NCBI RefSeq assembly: GCF_026151205.1
Contig: NC_087072.1
Span: 14,174,169 to 14,238,168 of the forward strand
Direction of reading: 5' to 3'
DNA length: 64,000 nucleotides
Source: Bolinopsis microptera
Taxonomy: Eukaryota; Ctenophora; Tentaculata; Lobata; Bolinopsidae
Under the pieces are notes generated by a model. The model had not been told where the DNA came from, made no database searches, and saw nothing but the letters and a program-made list of their open reading frames with translations. The translations under genes were made by a program, and so were the position numbers. Below, piece by piece: positions 46,001 to 60,101 of the stretch (positions are counted from its first letter, which is position 1; each line of letters begins with the position of its first letter).

Positions 46001-46738
46001 TCGTCATGACAACATCATGTTATTTTCAGTTGTCTCGTGATCTGCACGTGGTAGGTGAAGTTGAACGCACACGTCACGTCTGAATATGGCCACGTGTTGA
46101 GTAAACCTGAGGGAGAGAGGAAATGTTATTGGAAACACGGTCTGACCATTAATCAGGGCGGCAAATCATTGACTTTCTTCCTCGAATCACATGGACCTGA
46201 AACTCTAGGTCTATTAAATACACGAGGTGCTCAAACAACAGCTGATAATAAAATCACACAGCAAATCAAATGTTAGAGCTGGTGCAGAGTGAAACAGAAA
46301 TCCTGGCTAATCACTGTGAGACTCGTTTCATGGTAACTGGCGCTGGTTACTTGGTAACTAGCGCTGGTTACTTCAACTACTCGGATCAAATTGTGTGACT
46401 GCAGGGCTGACACATTCATCAGGTCATGGAATCACTTAGAGAAGGGTTAACGGAGGGAGGAAGAAAACCGGATTTCTGTTGCACGATGTTGCCACAATAC
46501 CACTGATCTAGGTATAAAACACCATCATTATGTCGTTCGTCTGGGAGACTTTGGCCGGCTGCAATTGGTTGTTTATGTCACGTCTGAATAAGGCCATGTT
46601 CTGTGTTAATCTGGTGGGAGGAGCAAGTTAGGTGCAGCTGGAATCAGCCATACACGGTAAGATCAAAGCTCACTTTTTTTCTGAAAAGAAGTCACGAAAA
46701 CGGAAATTTTGTTTGGCATTTTAATTTTTGGATTTTTG
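43061..46738. other. Intergenic region, no gene recognised
   Basis: No exon or domain supported. It holds attaacctca repeated four times at 45121-45158. A near-palindromic 21-bp pair ggtaact(g/a)gcgctggttactt lies at 46332-46373. A diverged direct repeat (tcacgtctgaata.ggccat/c) lies near 46074 and 46577. Frames at 43304-43534, 44409-44726 and 46055-46276 have no recognisable features. Confidence 0.4.
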
Positions 46739-49700
46739 TTAAGTTTGAAGATTGAGCAAGGTTTGAGATGGTGAGCAAGGTTTCTGGTTGAATGTAGTGT
46801 TGAACTTAAATAGTGGTGTGACAGCCTCTCTTGGACTCACGATTCTGCGAAAATTGCAGCAAACGATGATGTTAGGAGAAGTACAGAGCCCTAAAATTGC
46901 CAACACAAGACAAAAAGCAACACAAATAGTTCAGAATGTGATATACTGAGAACGGGCAGGCTGTGGACACATATATTAGTGTATAGCATAGTACATTGTA
47001 CATTGTAAAGCAACTCTAAAATAAATCTACAAACACAATGACACACGTTGCACGCAAATACCTTCACGACATACTTGCAAATACCTTGATCTCACACACT
47101 TGCAAATACCTTCACACACACAGTCTAATTCTACATGTACGTGTGAGAGTGAGAGAAGTAAAATCTCAACATTTCTTACCTGTCCCTGTTCTTTCCGAGC
47201 AGGTTAGGTTCCACGTCCGTCATGAGGTTCTCAAAACATTTGGCCAGCAATCCTTGTTTGTCAGGAGGCTGCATTGATACAAAGTTCTGCTGCATCTCCT
47301 TGAAATACTGAAAAAACCAGGAGTAGTTGGTGGTGGGTTATAATTTCTACCTATCTTCTTAAATATAATGTAAGTTGTATGCATGTCATCTATGACATAA
47401 AACCAGGAGTGATCGGTCACTTCGTATGGAATAAGACGAAGAAGCTTTATGACGTTTACATTTTATATGACCATGTAAATGTACAATGTGACGTGTAAAA
47501 GTGGAAACACAGTCCACAAATCATACCTATCACTATAAGAGTAAACTTAAATGAAGATCTGTTATTGTGTTATTGTGTGAAGTTAAACATAGATATCGAT
47601 ATACTTTAACAAGATACATATAACAGAGATATACTCACATCCTGATTAAGGAGAATAAGGCCAAGGAGCGGTCTACTCATGCTCCACTGGTTCTTACATT
47701 CCTCGTACATCACTATGTGAACTATCGAGTTCATTATCTGAAATACGCAGAATTTCGAGATACAAATTTCCGTATTACATTAGTCAGTCAGTCCTTAGAC
47801 ATCATAAAACAAATATCACAATATGATTACCTCTTTAATTTACAGACTCTTGCAAAAGCAATAATCTGTAAGAATATGAATTTAAAAATAATTAATAAAC
47901 CTGCTGGAAGACGTTATTCTGCATCTTAACGATGTCTCTGAGTTTCTCCACGACCATGGTTTCCCCATTCCGCTTTGTCTTCTTGAAGATAAAAGTGATA
48001 ACGTTGTCCAGTGAGCTGCAACACGCTGTACTTACTGTCACATCTGCGATAAGGTCAATTAATATTCACTTACAACCTATACACTAATACTCTTTTTCAG
48101 ACTTCCTGTATAAATTTCCTCAGTCCTTGCAGTTTCAAATTTCTCATTTAATCATCATTCTCGAAACTTAATTATTAAAGCACAAAGTTCTACCAAATCA
48201 ACTTACTCACAAAATTAATTGTGTAAAAGCTTACCGACGGATGCGATTCCTTCAGCCAGGGTGGATAAAATGTATACTATCACATTAGGATCCACGTTCC
48301 CTAGTAAAGTCATATGATCTTGAGTAACTATGTCCATGAGGGAATAGTACGCGCTGCTCAACTTGGGATATTCCTGACGAAGAGAAAATTGTGAAAATGG
48401 GACTAAATAACGTGTATTAGTGTGTTCAATAAGTTGTTGTACATTCCGCACATTTCTCGGCACATTCAGAGCCTTTAGCCCCGACCGAAAAGCAAACATT
48501 AAAAAATAGCACACATTCTTTTGCTCAGTACATACCATAAGAGCTCGGTCAGGTAGAGCACCCAATAACTTTATAAACATATTTATAGCGTTCATATGAC
48601 ACTCGTCCCCGTAGAGCTGAAACACTCCAAAGTTGACGTATCCGCCGGCGAGGGCGGATCTGAGAATTTGGAAACACAAACTGATCTGTTTGAGTTTTGT
48701 GCGGTACATTGCATCGTCCGGCACGTCCGTGATAGCTAACACTCGCTCTCCTGGTGAGAGAGGGGTGGTGAGCTGATAAGTGAGGTCTGAACACTAGACA
48801 CAATTTACAGGGTGGTACCTATTCCAATCGCTAATTTATTCATGATCATCAATTAAACCATCTTGAAGTAAGTTATAATACAATAATTGTGAATATTACC
48901 GTATTGAGAGAGGAGTTTGGAGACTTCTCTAAAGAGAAGTATGCCATTAGGAGAGCTAACATCAAACATCAACCTCTGAGACTTGTTCTGCACAATCTCT
49001 GCTACACACCTCAACACGGCGGTTGTCAAGAGAGGGCAGTCAGCCCAGCGAACCAGCGCCTGGGTCAACAGCGGCAGATACTTGGGGTACAGCCAGTCGA
49101 AGAACATGATAAAACAGGATTTGTTGGTGAAGGAGAGGACAAGACCCCTCAGATCACAACATAATCCAACTGTTTTTAGTTTCAGTTGCTCGTCGTATTG
49201 GACTTGGTTTGTAGCGATCTGCTCGAACATACTCTCTATCGTAGCTGAGGGTGAAAATGCTGTATTTAAGGGATTACGAAATAGTCAGCTTGAAAGCACC
49301 CGTAAATAATAACACATCTAATATCTAAATATAAACTAACTTGTTAAAGGATGCATGAACTCAGTGAACTTCTCCTCGTCCTCTCCCAGATCCACTAACA
49401 GTATTCTACCTAGGGACTGGTAGAATAACTGTCTCGTTTTCAGACATTCTGACGAAAAGTCGCCCAAGAAGGGGAAATTATCTGCCTGCGATTTTATATT
49501 TGTTAGAAACGAAGTAGGCTATTGCATGTATAGTCAGACTGTTTTAACTGAGAATTGGCAGTGTAAGAAACAGATAAACATTACTAATTAACTGTCAACT
49601 CGTTACAATAGTAACTGAAAGTGGAAATGCCTGGACTTACGTTATGATTAGCAAGCATAAACTTGACGGCATCTAACTTGCTCATTTTTCTAACACAGGT

Positions 49701-52700
49701 ATAACCAATGCTGAGGTTGTTAAATAGCTGCATAGTTTCATCAACTATGTCTCTGTTCTTAGACCAATACCGGAGGTTTGTCAATCTGGATGGCAATAGA
49801 GTTACAATATTTTTTTTAACGAAAAGTGGTACAAATTTGTTTGTATTTTCAGTATCCAAAATCGTGAGAAAACCGGTAAAATTTCAAAGAAGTGGTTGCA
49901 AGAGTTTTACAAATTTCTTACATTTTCTTAATCAGAACATCGAGCAGCATACTCTCTTCAGTTAAACCAAGAGTCTCTGCAAGGATCTTGTAAACCTGGG
50001 GGGTAGGCTATCAGGAAATAAAGGATAGTATCTTGATAGCGTCATCTTCATCACGTGATATATTCAGCTGAGTCGGGGTGAAAGTCAGCTCAATGGGATG
50101 CTGCCAGGAGAGAAATAATTATCAAGTTATCAAGAACCGGCAATTTTATCCTATCAAAATTACTAACTACATAATAAGTAGGAGTGAAGTGATGGGGGTG
50201 GGAAGGTTGGTTTGCTGGGGTGAAAGTTGGAATCATCGACACTTTTCACATTGAATTTTGAACGATGAAAATCATTCACATGTTTTACGATGGGACGAAA
50301 ATTCTTCTAGATTGATACCAAGTGTCGATGATCCCCAGCTTTTCTACATGCATATCTGAGAAAAAAGAACAGCAGATATACAAAATTTTAGTATGATAAT
50401 GGCGGCAGCGCATCTGGCAAAAGTTTATATGAAGAAAATTGTGCCAGAATACCTTAAACCATCACAAAAAGTAGTTTGCAGCTTCAAAAACAGATATATG
50501 ACATTTGATGCACAGAGGTAGCACCAGAATTTAATAGAAATACTGATTTACACCACATCACTGGGTATGATTCTTACTCTACAGGTAACAGTGCTCATCA
50601 TTTCAGTGGAATTCTGTAAAAATATATGCATAATTTTGTCTTGAAATGAAGGGATCGGGGTCATTGAATTTCGATATTTTGAATTCAGCTTAAACATATG
50701 AAAATAGTTTTAGTTACACGTGACAAATGAAATATTTGAGTGACTTCCACCCAAACCCAGTTCCAGGTTCTTACCTCTTTGAAGCGCATTCTAGTGTTAC
50801 TGATAACTGGTATCTTCGACTGCAATGGGTTAGTCCAAATAATACGACACAGGCACAAAAGTACAAAAGATTTTTCCCGCAGTCAGGCGAAAGGAAGATT
50901 CATGCAAAAGTTGATTTAAATCTTTACTTAAGCCAAAGTTTCACCCATTGCATTAGCAAACTCGAATTTCATTCAAAATCAGAAATAATCGATATTTGAG
51001 TTAAAAGTATAATTGATCACGCTCATTAATCAATCACAATCAGGAGAATACAGAAATCACAATACAATATTTATGTAGATTTCATTGAATGCTCTAAAAA
51101 ATTTGGTTTCTTTGCTTACATTAGACGGTCGGTTAACTTGTTCTCCGATGTAAATCCTTCTGAACTGATCGAAAAAGAAGACAAATCCAACTTCCAAGTT
51201 TTTACTTCCGTGTTGTTCAAGCCTCGCATCGGAGATCTGCATTAACCTCAACACACTGAAAAGTTTAACATTATTTAAGAGTATAACACTAAGGGGATTG
51301 AATTGAATAAACTATCACGATAAATTCGAAAGGGTTTGTGAAAAATTGCCAACACCCGGCCATGTCGAGATATATCTGAGCGCGTAAAATACAGAAGAAA
51401 ATACCAGAAGAAATTCACGTTATGCGCGAAAATAAGGACTATTTGCACACGCAAAAGTGACCGCCGCCCACGAGAACAGACAAATATTTTCCAATTTTGC
51501 CATTTTCCGCGCCCAAAAACCATTTTTGATCGTCTATTTGGCAAGTGAAATTTTCAGCCAAGTTTCACGGTTATCAGCTGCAGTCAGAAACAGAACAAAC
51601 TGTCACTAAGGATACCCAAAATTTTCCATATCATCTCCAATAGGTACAGAATCTACACGGAATATTCCGGATGTCGAAAAAACTTCTAGAACACAAATAT
51701 GGTTGTCGTACAGGCTAATTTTAACAGTAATGCTTCTTGAAGGCGAACAGATGCGACGTACCTGCATATCAATCTGCCGTCTAAAGTATCATTATCGTCA
51801 TTAACTTGGAAGCTCACTCTTCCTCCGATCATTGACCCAATGAATAAAACGATCCAAGTTAGTCTATCTGCGGGATTGAAACCTTATTTGCATTCTTAGC
51901 GTTTCTTTTCAGTGAGGATATAGAATAAAGTACAAAATATTTTTAAGCTCTTCTTTGGAAAGCCAGTAGAGGGTGTGGTTTCACTCAAGAAATTTGATTT
52001 CTGACAAAAAATATCAAAATTACTCAGAAATAAAACCGAAGAAAAAGATATTATCCTACTTTCGAGAATAGTGAGGTTTTGAAGTGACAAGGAACTGGCG
52101 CTCTGGAATGCGGACACTGCTTCCTCAAGCAGGGCTATCACTGTGTTACAATTAGTGGGATATTCGATACGAACAACCGTTGATAAAAGGTCTAATTGTT
52201 GGTGTAATGTGGCCACGTCGTCCAAAGGGTCTTCTAATCCGTCCCTGTGATAAAAGTGATATGGTTTATAGAATATACCTTTTCCATTAGGTCATACATG
52301 ATTATATTATATCATTCAGTAAAAATATTACCTATAATAACAAGGTAATCATAAAGATAATGATCATTAAGAATGATGATGATAATTATAATACAATTTA
52401 ATTACAGACAATGCAGACTATAAATTATATAATTTTAGCAATTATGTACATAGATCATTAGCAAACAACGGTAGTCAATGAATAATGTTATTCCACCTAA
52501 ACCAACCTTAAAACTCCAAGAACCAATTCCAGTCTGGATTTGAGGAATGTTTTGCTGATTTGTGGTGCGTAGACAGGGAGATAATGATTTTTATCACTTT
52601 TAACATAGGGCACAGCTGTACAAAGGCGCTGCCAAAGTGACAAAAGATAGTGTATACTGTTGGAGGAGAAGTGCCAATTCTGAAATATTTACACACTGTC

Positions 52701-55700
52701 AAAGCTTATCTTTCCAGTCAGCCAACCGAGGAGGACACACTACGGATACCAATACATTTTGAAGGAATTATCATTGCTGTCTACTGTACATATTAGTATC
52801 ATATGTCAAGGAATTTTTCTGAGTAAGTAAATATTGTAAAAATAATCTCATCAGTTACCTCTAAACTAGATATAGTGAACTTGGCGATGGTATCAATGAT
52901 ACCTTCGTATCCCTCGATATCCACGATTTCATTAAGCTGATAGTTACATTTGAGTTTAGCCAGCAGTCTGCAGAACTGATGGTAACAGGCTGGCTCACTC
53001 AGTATTGAACCGTTGTCTAATACCTGAAAAAAGGGGTATGTCACCTAAACACCACGATGTGGGTACAAAAATGGGTAAATAAAACTCGTAAATCTTTTCA
53101 GCACAGCTATTAGCTAAGCTGTCTGTTTCTGTATTATTAATTATAAATTAAACGTTTTGTAATTGTTCCAGTGGAAGTCTAGATCAAGCTCTGGAATGTG
53201 AATATTAGTCATCAGCTTGAAACGGAATGTCGACCACATTATACACATTATACACATTGTGAAAGTTTACAGGATAAATGGCAAATTTTACCTTTTTAAT
53301 GCCATCCATTATACTCTGCAGGTAACTTTTTCGTTCAGTTGTTGAAAATAGAGATCTTCTCACCGATACTAATTGTACCAATATTTGCAATGCCTGCAAA
53401 CAATTTATTTAGCCATGAAATCAGGCTCTGTCATTCAAGAAACTTGTTTAATTCGTAATCAATTTTCCTGCCACAATTAGATTTCAGTCATTTTATATTT
53501 TCTTGCTAACAATGATTTCACAGTAACTCACTGACATTATGCCTTCTCATTAAAAAGCAATTAATTTAAAGAAATGACATTACCGACGACTGCTTACCCA
53601 GCATATAATGTATATACCTACCATCATATTTCCTGATTGGTTATCAGATATATTGCCGACTGATGCGCTAAAAATAAATATCATCTGTGAGGATTTCACA
53701 ATATCTACCTTTTCTGAGAGGGTGGGAGGGAGGCTTATAGCCAGATCGTAAAACATGGGGAGCAGATCATTGCTGATAAACGCTGAAATATTAAATTAGT
53801 TAATTAGATAATTTGTTCAATTAGCCTCCATTATTGAAGCGACATAATGTAACAAATCTAATTACCGGTGCTATTGATCAGAGAGATCCGTACATTACTT
53901 ATCAGGCAAGGCAATTAGCTGACATTATTTTCACAGATAAAGATGAGTGTGTAGCATATTAGTTGTACACCGTCTATTAATAGAAACACAGCGACTGTAC
54001 ATTGACAAGCACACAAGACACACAATATGTGTGTAATTACACACTTTTGTAACCATAATAGGTTCAGAATTGTGTGACGTGTGTGTTGATGCAACCAATT
54101 TAACTATTTGACAAAAATTGGTGTCTTGTTTGCTTAGACCTTCCGTTATTTTATATTTTGACATAATTAGGACTTAATTAAGAAAAGCTTACATTGCACT
54201 GGAGTGAAGATCTATGCTATAATCTATATATAGCTCAGTGTATATATTTGTGTAGCATTTGAAAGGTGAAAGTTGAAGCTCTCAATTACGTGATATCCCA
54301 CCACAAAGTAGACATAGTAGGCCGGCTAACCACATTAGATATACAATAGTACACTGTAATATGTTACACAACGTGCAGTATTTCAATGTTACAACTTCAC
54401 CACTTTGACTCGTGCATTTTAACAACTCTGTATAAAAATAGTATAAAGTGCACATACGTATAATATCATAGCGAATCTGGAAAGATGATATGATATGTTG
54501 TCATAAATATTAGATACCTAGTTAGTATGGTTTTTACGTTTACTCCGGTCGTGTTTCAATTAGTTTAGAGAGTGCTTTGGAATTTTCAGAGTAGCACATC
54601 TTTTAGCTGCACTAGTATAAGTGGGTACATTCTAGTGGCGTTTAGTTTCAAACCTTAAACATTTGGTGCAGCCACTATATATTCGGTGATTTCTTTTATA
54701 CCCACGTATGATTTCTCGAAAACGAACCATACCTAAAATCGCGTACATTTAAAGTTCGTTCAACTTCAAGTGCTTAGATCATGGCCGATCTGGCGACACG
54801 ATTTATCGACTATAGTATTTATATCATTTACGTAATTCGTAAAAATAACTGTGACTATTTTAGCTGGACATTTATATGTAGTAGGCTGTTGCATACCTCT
54901 TGACAGAAGTTACGAAAGAACGATAATTATACAGCTTTAGGTAATACTGTAACAGTAAAATGAAGCTAAGAATGTATGAACTCCAATAATAATGTGGGTA
55001 AACAGTTCACATTCCATGAGGGAAGTTTAGTGTTCAGACAGCAGATATGATTCTTTATATCAGTTTGTTCACATAAAATGTGGATGAGCAGGCAACATGG
55101 TTATCAGGTTAAGGTGTTTCTACCTCTACCAGCAGGTAAACAAAACATACCGGGTCTCCAAGCGGTGGGTATCTGAAGAGTCCCTGTGTCATCTGTACTT
55201 TCTTCTGGCGCAGTGCCAATAAAATCAAAAGTTAAACAAGCCAACAGGAGCTGCAGCACATTCTCCATCAGCTTGCTGCTCTCTGAAATAACGCATTAAT
55301 TACTATAACATTCTCCGGTTAGTTGTCGTCCACGATTTTTCTAAAACTATCTCACTTTATGAACAACCTTAGCTTGGTGAGATGTTGTTTTGAACCATCT
55401 AGTCAATGCTCTGTATCTTGGTTTCAAAGGGATGTTACCCTTCAAGATGAGAGTTAGGCAAAACTTGATAAAACTAACCTTGGTTGGAGTTAACCGCAGA
55501 TACAGATAGTTGCTTTACGGAAGTGAGACCCAGGGTGAAGAGAGACTTGAGACTTTCGTCTCGGAATGAAGACACGATCTTCCGTTGTCTGACCAGTGAT
55601 CTTATTGTTGAGGACTGCATAATGTTGGTTGTTAGGAGTTACCCATTAATTTAACTGACTGAACGTGAATGTTCGCAATTTGTTTATTAAATATGTAATT

Positions 55701-57242
55701 AAAGCAAGAAACCTATAATTTGTAATTGAGACTTTGGGCGGACATAAAACTCCTGTTTTGAAAATTGTCCTCGGTACTTTTTATCACTGACTCACGCTTT
55801 TTTCACACACATTTCGGCCCATTTTATCTTTTTATTGTATGTTTGTTCGAATTGCTGTACATTTGTATATGTGCTATCTTGTAAAAGTTTCAAATCAAAT
55901 CAAATCATATGATACAGGTAAATGTATATAACTCACCTCGTTTATTTCGTCGATCAGACAGCTGAGAATGTACACACCAACAGAACAACTTGGCACGTCC
56001 CTCTAAAAATCAAATTAATTAGTTAATATTCATTCCTGAGGTCATTTCAAGGATTTACAGATTCTAGGCTTTATGCACTTGTAAATTTTACGACGTTCCA
56101 TCAAAATAATGAACTGAAGCTGAAAAGCTACGTAAAAAATAAATAAGTCGTATTTTAGACCTTCAAGAAAAGTTGGACGTCATCAATAGTTTTCCTGAAG
56201 ACATGTTCCTCGTTGACACTCTCAAACCAACCTAGTTTCACCACTTTAACCAGAAGCCTGGTCAGACTTTGTGTAACATACAACTCGTTCGGCTGGTTCG
56301 CTAAGTAGTTCAGACATAGGTTCCCTGTGTGATTTAAATGTTAAGTGTAAATTTCAAGCCACAATGTCGGAGTGTATCTTGATGTACAACACGCGTTTGG
56401 TTTACTTGTTTCATAATACCGTCACGTGAAAATAATGATCATCAAAGGCGCCTTATTAGACATGATAACATGTAAAATTATGTAAAATATTTAATAATGG
56501 CACAATTTAAAGTTGCTCAGTAGCCAGATAATACGGGAGAAGGTAACTTACTTATTTCAAGTTTTGTCTCTGTCTGCACAAATAGTCGCTCTCTTTGTAG
56601 TAACCTCATTAGACAAGATGATATCCACAATAATGTGAAGGTGCTTGGGGCCCTGTTAGTGTTGTAGTAGTAAGTTTATTAAGTTTTAATAATTAAATAG
56701 ATATTTACACAGTTGCACTATATTAATTGTAAGCTTTCGTTTGTATCTGTGTCAGGTATCGATAAAAGCTCAAGTATTTACCCAAATTAACAAATTTGTA
56801 ATTAATACCAACCTTTTGAGTACATGTATGCATTTCTCGAGGGCATCGGATGAATTCATGAACTCATTCAACACATTTTCAGCCTGCCTTCTGTCATTTG
56901 GGCTGCTACTCTGGTAGACTTGTTCACAAAATGCTGCCAACTGTCCAATGTACTGTAAAGAGAGATTTGGTTAAAATTTCGAAAGAATAAGCAGCTTGTA
57001 GAATTAATTTAAATAAATAAATAAATTCTAGCATTTATAATTATGCGCTTCGACATTTAAATATACATTTAAACGAGGATGTACATCTTAGTCATTTAAG
57101 CAAGACTTATCTAACAACCCAGAAAATTGTATGAATGTTGAATAGTTAACCCCTTAGAACCATCAATATAACTTGAGGTAAATATATTTAAATATGTAAA
57201 TGTTATCATTTACCGTACCTGATCATCCATGACACCATTCAT
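46739..57242 (-). CDS. Exportin-7 / RanBP17, importin-beta superfamily
   Basis: 23 coding exons recognised: 57219-57242, 56813-56952, 56552-56652, 56161-56324, 55937-56002, 55479-55614, 55151-55282, 53709-53782, 53292-53393, 52859-53023, 52507-52679, 52060-52244, 51762-51867, 51120-51255, 49922-49995, 49641-49785, 49341-49485, 48900-49244, 48536-48750, 48235-48373, 47901-48043, 47639-47737, 47180-47307. All junctions stay in phase for 3,137 nt (1,045 codons). Family-specific stretches include [78 protein letters not shown] and [16 protein letters not shown]. The protein is a HEAT-repeat RanGTP-dependent carrier moving proteins through nuclear pores. The human protein is about 1,087 aa. The final exon is tentative: 46739-46844 has an acceptor, correct phase and gives 1,080 aa, but its 34 residues do not resemble the vertebrate C-terminus. 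ATG 57240-57242 is the only start fitting exon 1. Confidence 0.95.
49996..51119. other. Exportin-7 intron with small inverted repeat
   Basis: The 1.1-kb intron between exons 14 and 15 has atcatcgacactt at about 50232 and its reverse complement aagtgtcgatgat at about 50321. They may be the ends of a roughly 100-bp element. No exon was found; a 29-codon frame near 50015-50100 lacks a donor and has no counterpart in the family. Confidence 0.5.
53783..55150. other. Longest exportin-7 intron
   Basis: 1.37 kb between exons 7 and 8, AT-rich, with no recognised element. The minus-strand frame at 53931-54164 is not supported as an exon. Confidence 0.5.
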
Positions 57243-57633
57243 AATGCTTTACATCCACTTTTAGCTATTATATGTTCTGAATGATGGATGTTTACGAATC
57301 TAATAAACACTGAAATACGATATGTTCTTGAAAGATTCTCTTTATGAAGTTGATTCTCTAACAAGCATCAAAGGCTGGGCTGGTTATTAGAATGAAAAAT
57401 AAATTAAATTTTAAATCACAAATAAACTTAAGTTTTAAGTTCCATTAAGAAATATTGTACATATTTATACATTTTTCCGAGTGTAGTTAGTTCACACCCT
57501 AGCTCCATAATATGAAGAATTTGTTTCACTTCTGGATGAAAACTGAAAAGCTCTAATTACCAAATTCCTAACAGACACAACACATTATTTATCTTTAAAA
57601 GTTTCAATAAAATATAACGTTTTAAGAGCTGCT
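57243..57633. other. 5-prime flank of exportin-7
   Basis: Only 391 bp separate the exportin start codon from a large foldback element. The sequence is AT-rich with no visible CpG-rich promoter, so either the promoter lies inside or beyond the foldback or a 5-prime UTR intron is present. Confidence 0.4.
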
Positions 57634-58991
57634 TTAAGGGGGCATACCCCAAAACAGTGGTTTGTGCCGTCCAGACCAAATGACCTCATAGGCAGTTCGG
57701 TAACCTTCTAGCGCACCGTTTCCACACCAAAAAAAATTATTTTGAGAATTCCCATTTTTGTAATCGAGCATTTCCTGGTTAAGAGTGCAATTTTCGGAAA
57801 AAATTATTTTGTGGTTGAGACGCTATAAGTTAATTATTTCTTGCGGTATCAGGTTGAAATTTTGCTCGCCGTTTATTCACATCTATGTCAAGGTGTGTGT
57901 AAAATCTTGATATCGTATCTAAAAAGGCTGGTGTGTTATGAATTTTTAAAGTCAAAAAGCTAAAATTGTCCTTTTCAGGCTTATTTTAACAAAAAGTCAG
58001 TCAGGGAAGATCGGATTATTTGATGCTTGACATCAAATTGTTCTCTGAATTCTGGCGCAGTTTTTGATGCCCTCAAAAATGTTTTTACTCATTCACCTTC
58101 TGATCTATTGGACCTCAAAGCCAAACAACAAATTTAGGCACATTTTTCGTTTTTAATATTTACTGATTTTTCTAAAATTTTGATAGGAATGTGCTAGTGA
58201 CTTTTTGAAGGGTGCAAAATAACTGCAACTAGCACATTTATATATGAGTTATGAACAACAAAACACCCTAAAATGCTTCCCTTTGAAGTTATGGGAGAAA
58301 ATGTGATTTTTTATCTGCAAATCCAAAAAATCACATTTTCTCCCATAACTTCAAAGGGAAGCATTTTAGGGTGTTTTGTTGTTCATAACTCATATATAAA
58401 TGTGCTAGTTGCAGTTATTTTGCACCCTTCAAAAAGTCACTAGCACATTCCTATCAAAATTTTAGAAAAATCAGTAAATATTAAAAACGAAAAATGTGCC
58501 TAAATTTGTTGTTTGGCTTTGAGGTCCAATAGATCAGAAGGTGAATGAGTAAAAACATTTTTGAGGGCATCAAAAACTGCGCCAGAATTCAGAGAACAAT
58601 TTGATGTCAAGCATCAAATAATCCGATCTTCCCTGACTGACTTTTTGTTAAAATAAGCCTGAAAAGGACAATTTTAGCTTTTTGACTTTAAAAATTCATA
58701 ACACACCAGCCTTTTTAGATACGATATCAAGATTTTACACACACCTTGACATAGATGTGAATAAACGGCGAGCAAAATTTCAACCCGATACCGCAAGAAA
58801 TAATTAACTTATAGCGTCTCAACCACAAAATAATTTTTTCCGAAAATTGCACTCTTAACCAGGAAATGCTCGATTACAAAAATGGGAATTCTCAAAATAA
58901 TTTTTTTTGGTGTGGAAACGGTGCGCTAGAAGGTCACTAAACTGCCTATGAGGTCATTAGGTCTTGACAGATTTGGGGTATGCCCCCTTAA
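57634..58991. mobile_element. 1.36-kb foldback element bounded by TTAA
   Basis: Arms 57634-58312 and 58325-58991 are reverse complements over about 670 bp with only a 12-nt loop (atctgcaaatcc). They are nearly identical except for a diverged patch at 57655-57705. The outer ends read TTAAgggggcatacccc and ggggtatgcccccTTAA, so the tetranucleotide TTAA flanks both termini, as a TTAA-targeting (piggyBac-like) element would leave. No coding sequence. The superfamily remains uncertain because the TTAA could also be part of the inverted ends. Confidence 0.88.
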
Positions 58992-59980
58992 GATATTCAA
59001 CGATAACGATTACACACAATATAATAGATCACAAACACATAGATCACAGCAATGACAAAATGATAGATACGTATTTTATAAGCTCTTGAGAAATACAAAT
59101 TTTTGATCACAAAGATATTATTAGACCTTATGTCTGCTAATGGTATGATTGATATAATCAAAAATTTGAAATACAAATAGAGCAGAGAAAGAGTTGAATG
59201 ATGTTATTGTATTCGATGTTCATGGGTCTGTGATAATGCTGACAAGACTAAAAGAGTTAGTGGAACAAGTTTTAGTGAAACAAGTTTTAAATTCTATCCT
59301 TTATTTACAATAAAATAATATAATTGAAATCATAAGCCCCCGTCTTGATCCTCTGCAGTTTTGGTTTGGTGGCGCAGCTTCACTCACACGCACACTTTCC
59401 TGTTTGTTAATTATTTTTGCATTTCCCCATTATTCTATAAGTTTCAAAGTATTCTTAACCCTACGTTTGATTTTCAGTGTATTAGTTGATCCCATTTATA
59501 GTACAGACAGATCCGTCTAAAAAAATCGATCTGCTGACACTCAAAGCTTTCAGAGGTTTTTTGACGTTTTTGAGTCCCATTAGGTGCCCTTTATGGCTGA
59601 CCAACTTTTCCAAACTTTTCCACTTGTCTTAAGGCCACTTTTTGCCACTTTACCACTTTTTACCACCTTTTTTGTTTGTCGAATATCTTTAGTTGTGAAC
59701 ATCGTAAAAGGTTGCGGATCAATCGAGTGTGTTCATATTATCAGGAAGAAAAACTTTTGTTCAAACAATTTTTACGTCAGATAATAAGTTAATTGGATAA
59801 TTATCAATTAACTAATTAGCAAAATTCTAAAAAATTTTTATTGGCTAAAAATGATCGGAATAGCTTAAAACACGGAGAAAAGTAGTTTTTAGAAAAAATT
59901 TTAAAATTGTTCACTTACATTTTTTTTTCGAGACTTAGAAAAAATTTCGAAAATTTAAAAAAATTTTCCGCCAAAAGTGA
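58992..59980. other. AT-rich flank of the right-end palindrome
   Basis: No gene supported. 59610-59670 repeats ccact(t)ttt words, and 59840-59930 resembles 59940-60020 (tgatc..aa.cgcatgaaacac), a diverged tandem pair. The left arm of the palindrome may extend into this stretch, but its partner is outside the window. Confidence 0.35.
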
Positions 59981-60101
59981 TCAAATCGCATGAAACACGG
60001 ATAAAAATGCCTTTCTAAAAAACGTAGTGAATTTTTCGTTTCAAGAATACTTAAATCGCCAATATTTGTAGTTGGAGTTCAGTAAATCTCGGCAGATTTT
60101 A

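Noticed and set aside
48889-49309. Plus-strand frames of about 100 codons
   Set aside because: Antisense shadows of exportin-7 exon 18, which has clear family similarity on the minus strand.
50010-50103. Possible extra exportin-7 exon with a 29-codon open frame
   Set aside because: The exons on either side join in phase and match the family without it, the frame ends in a stop, and no donor site follows.
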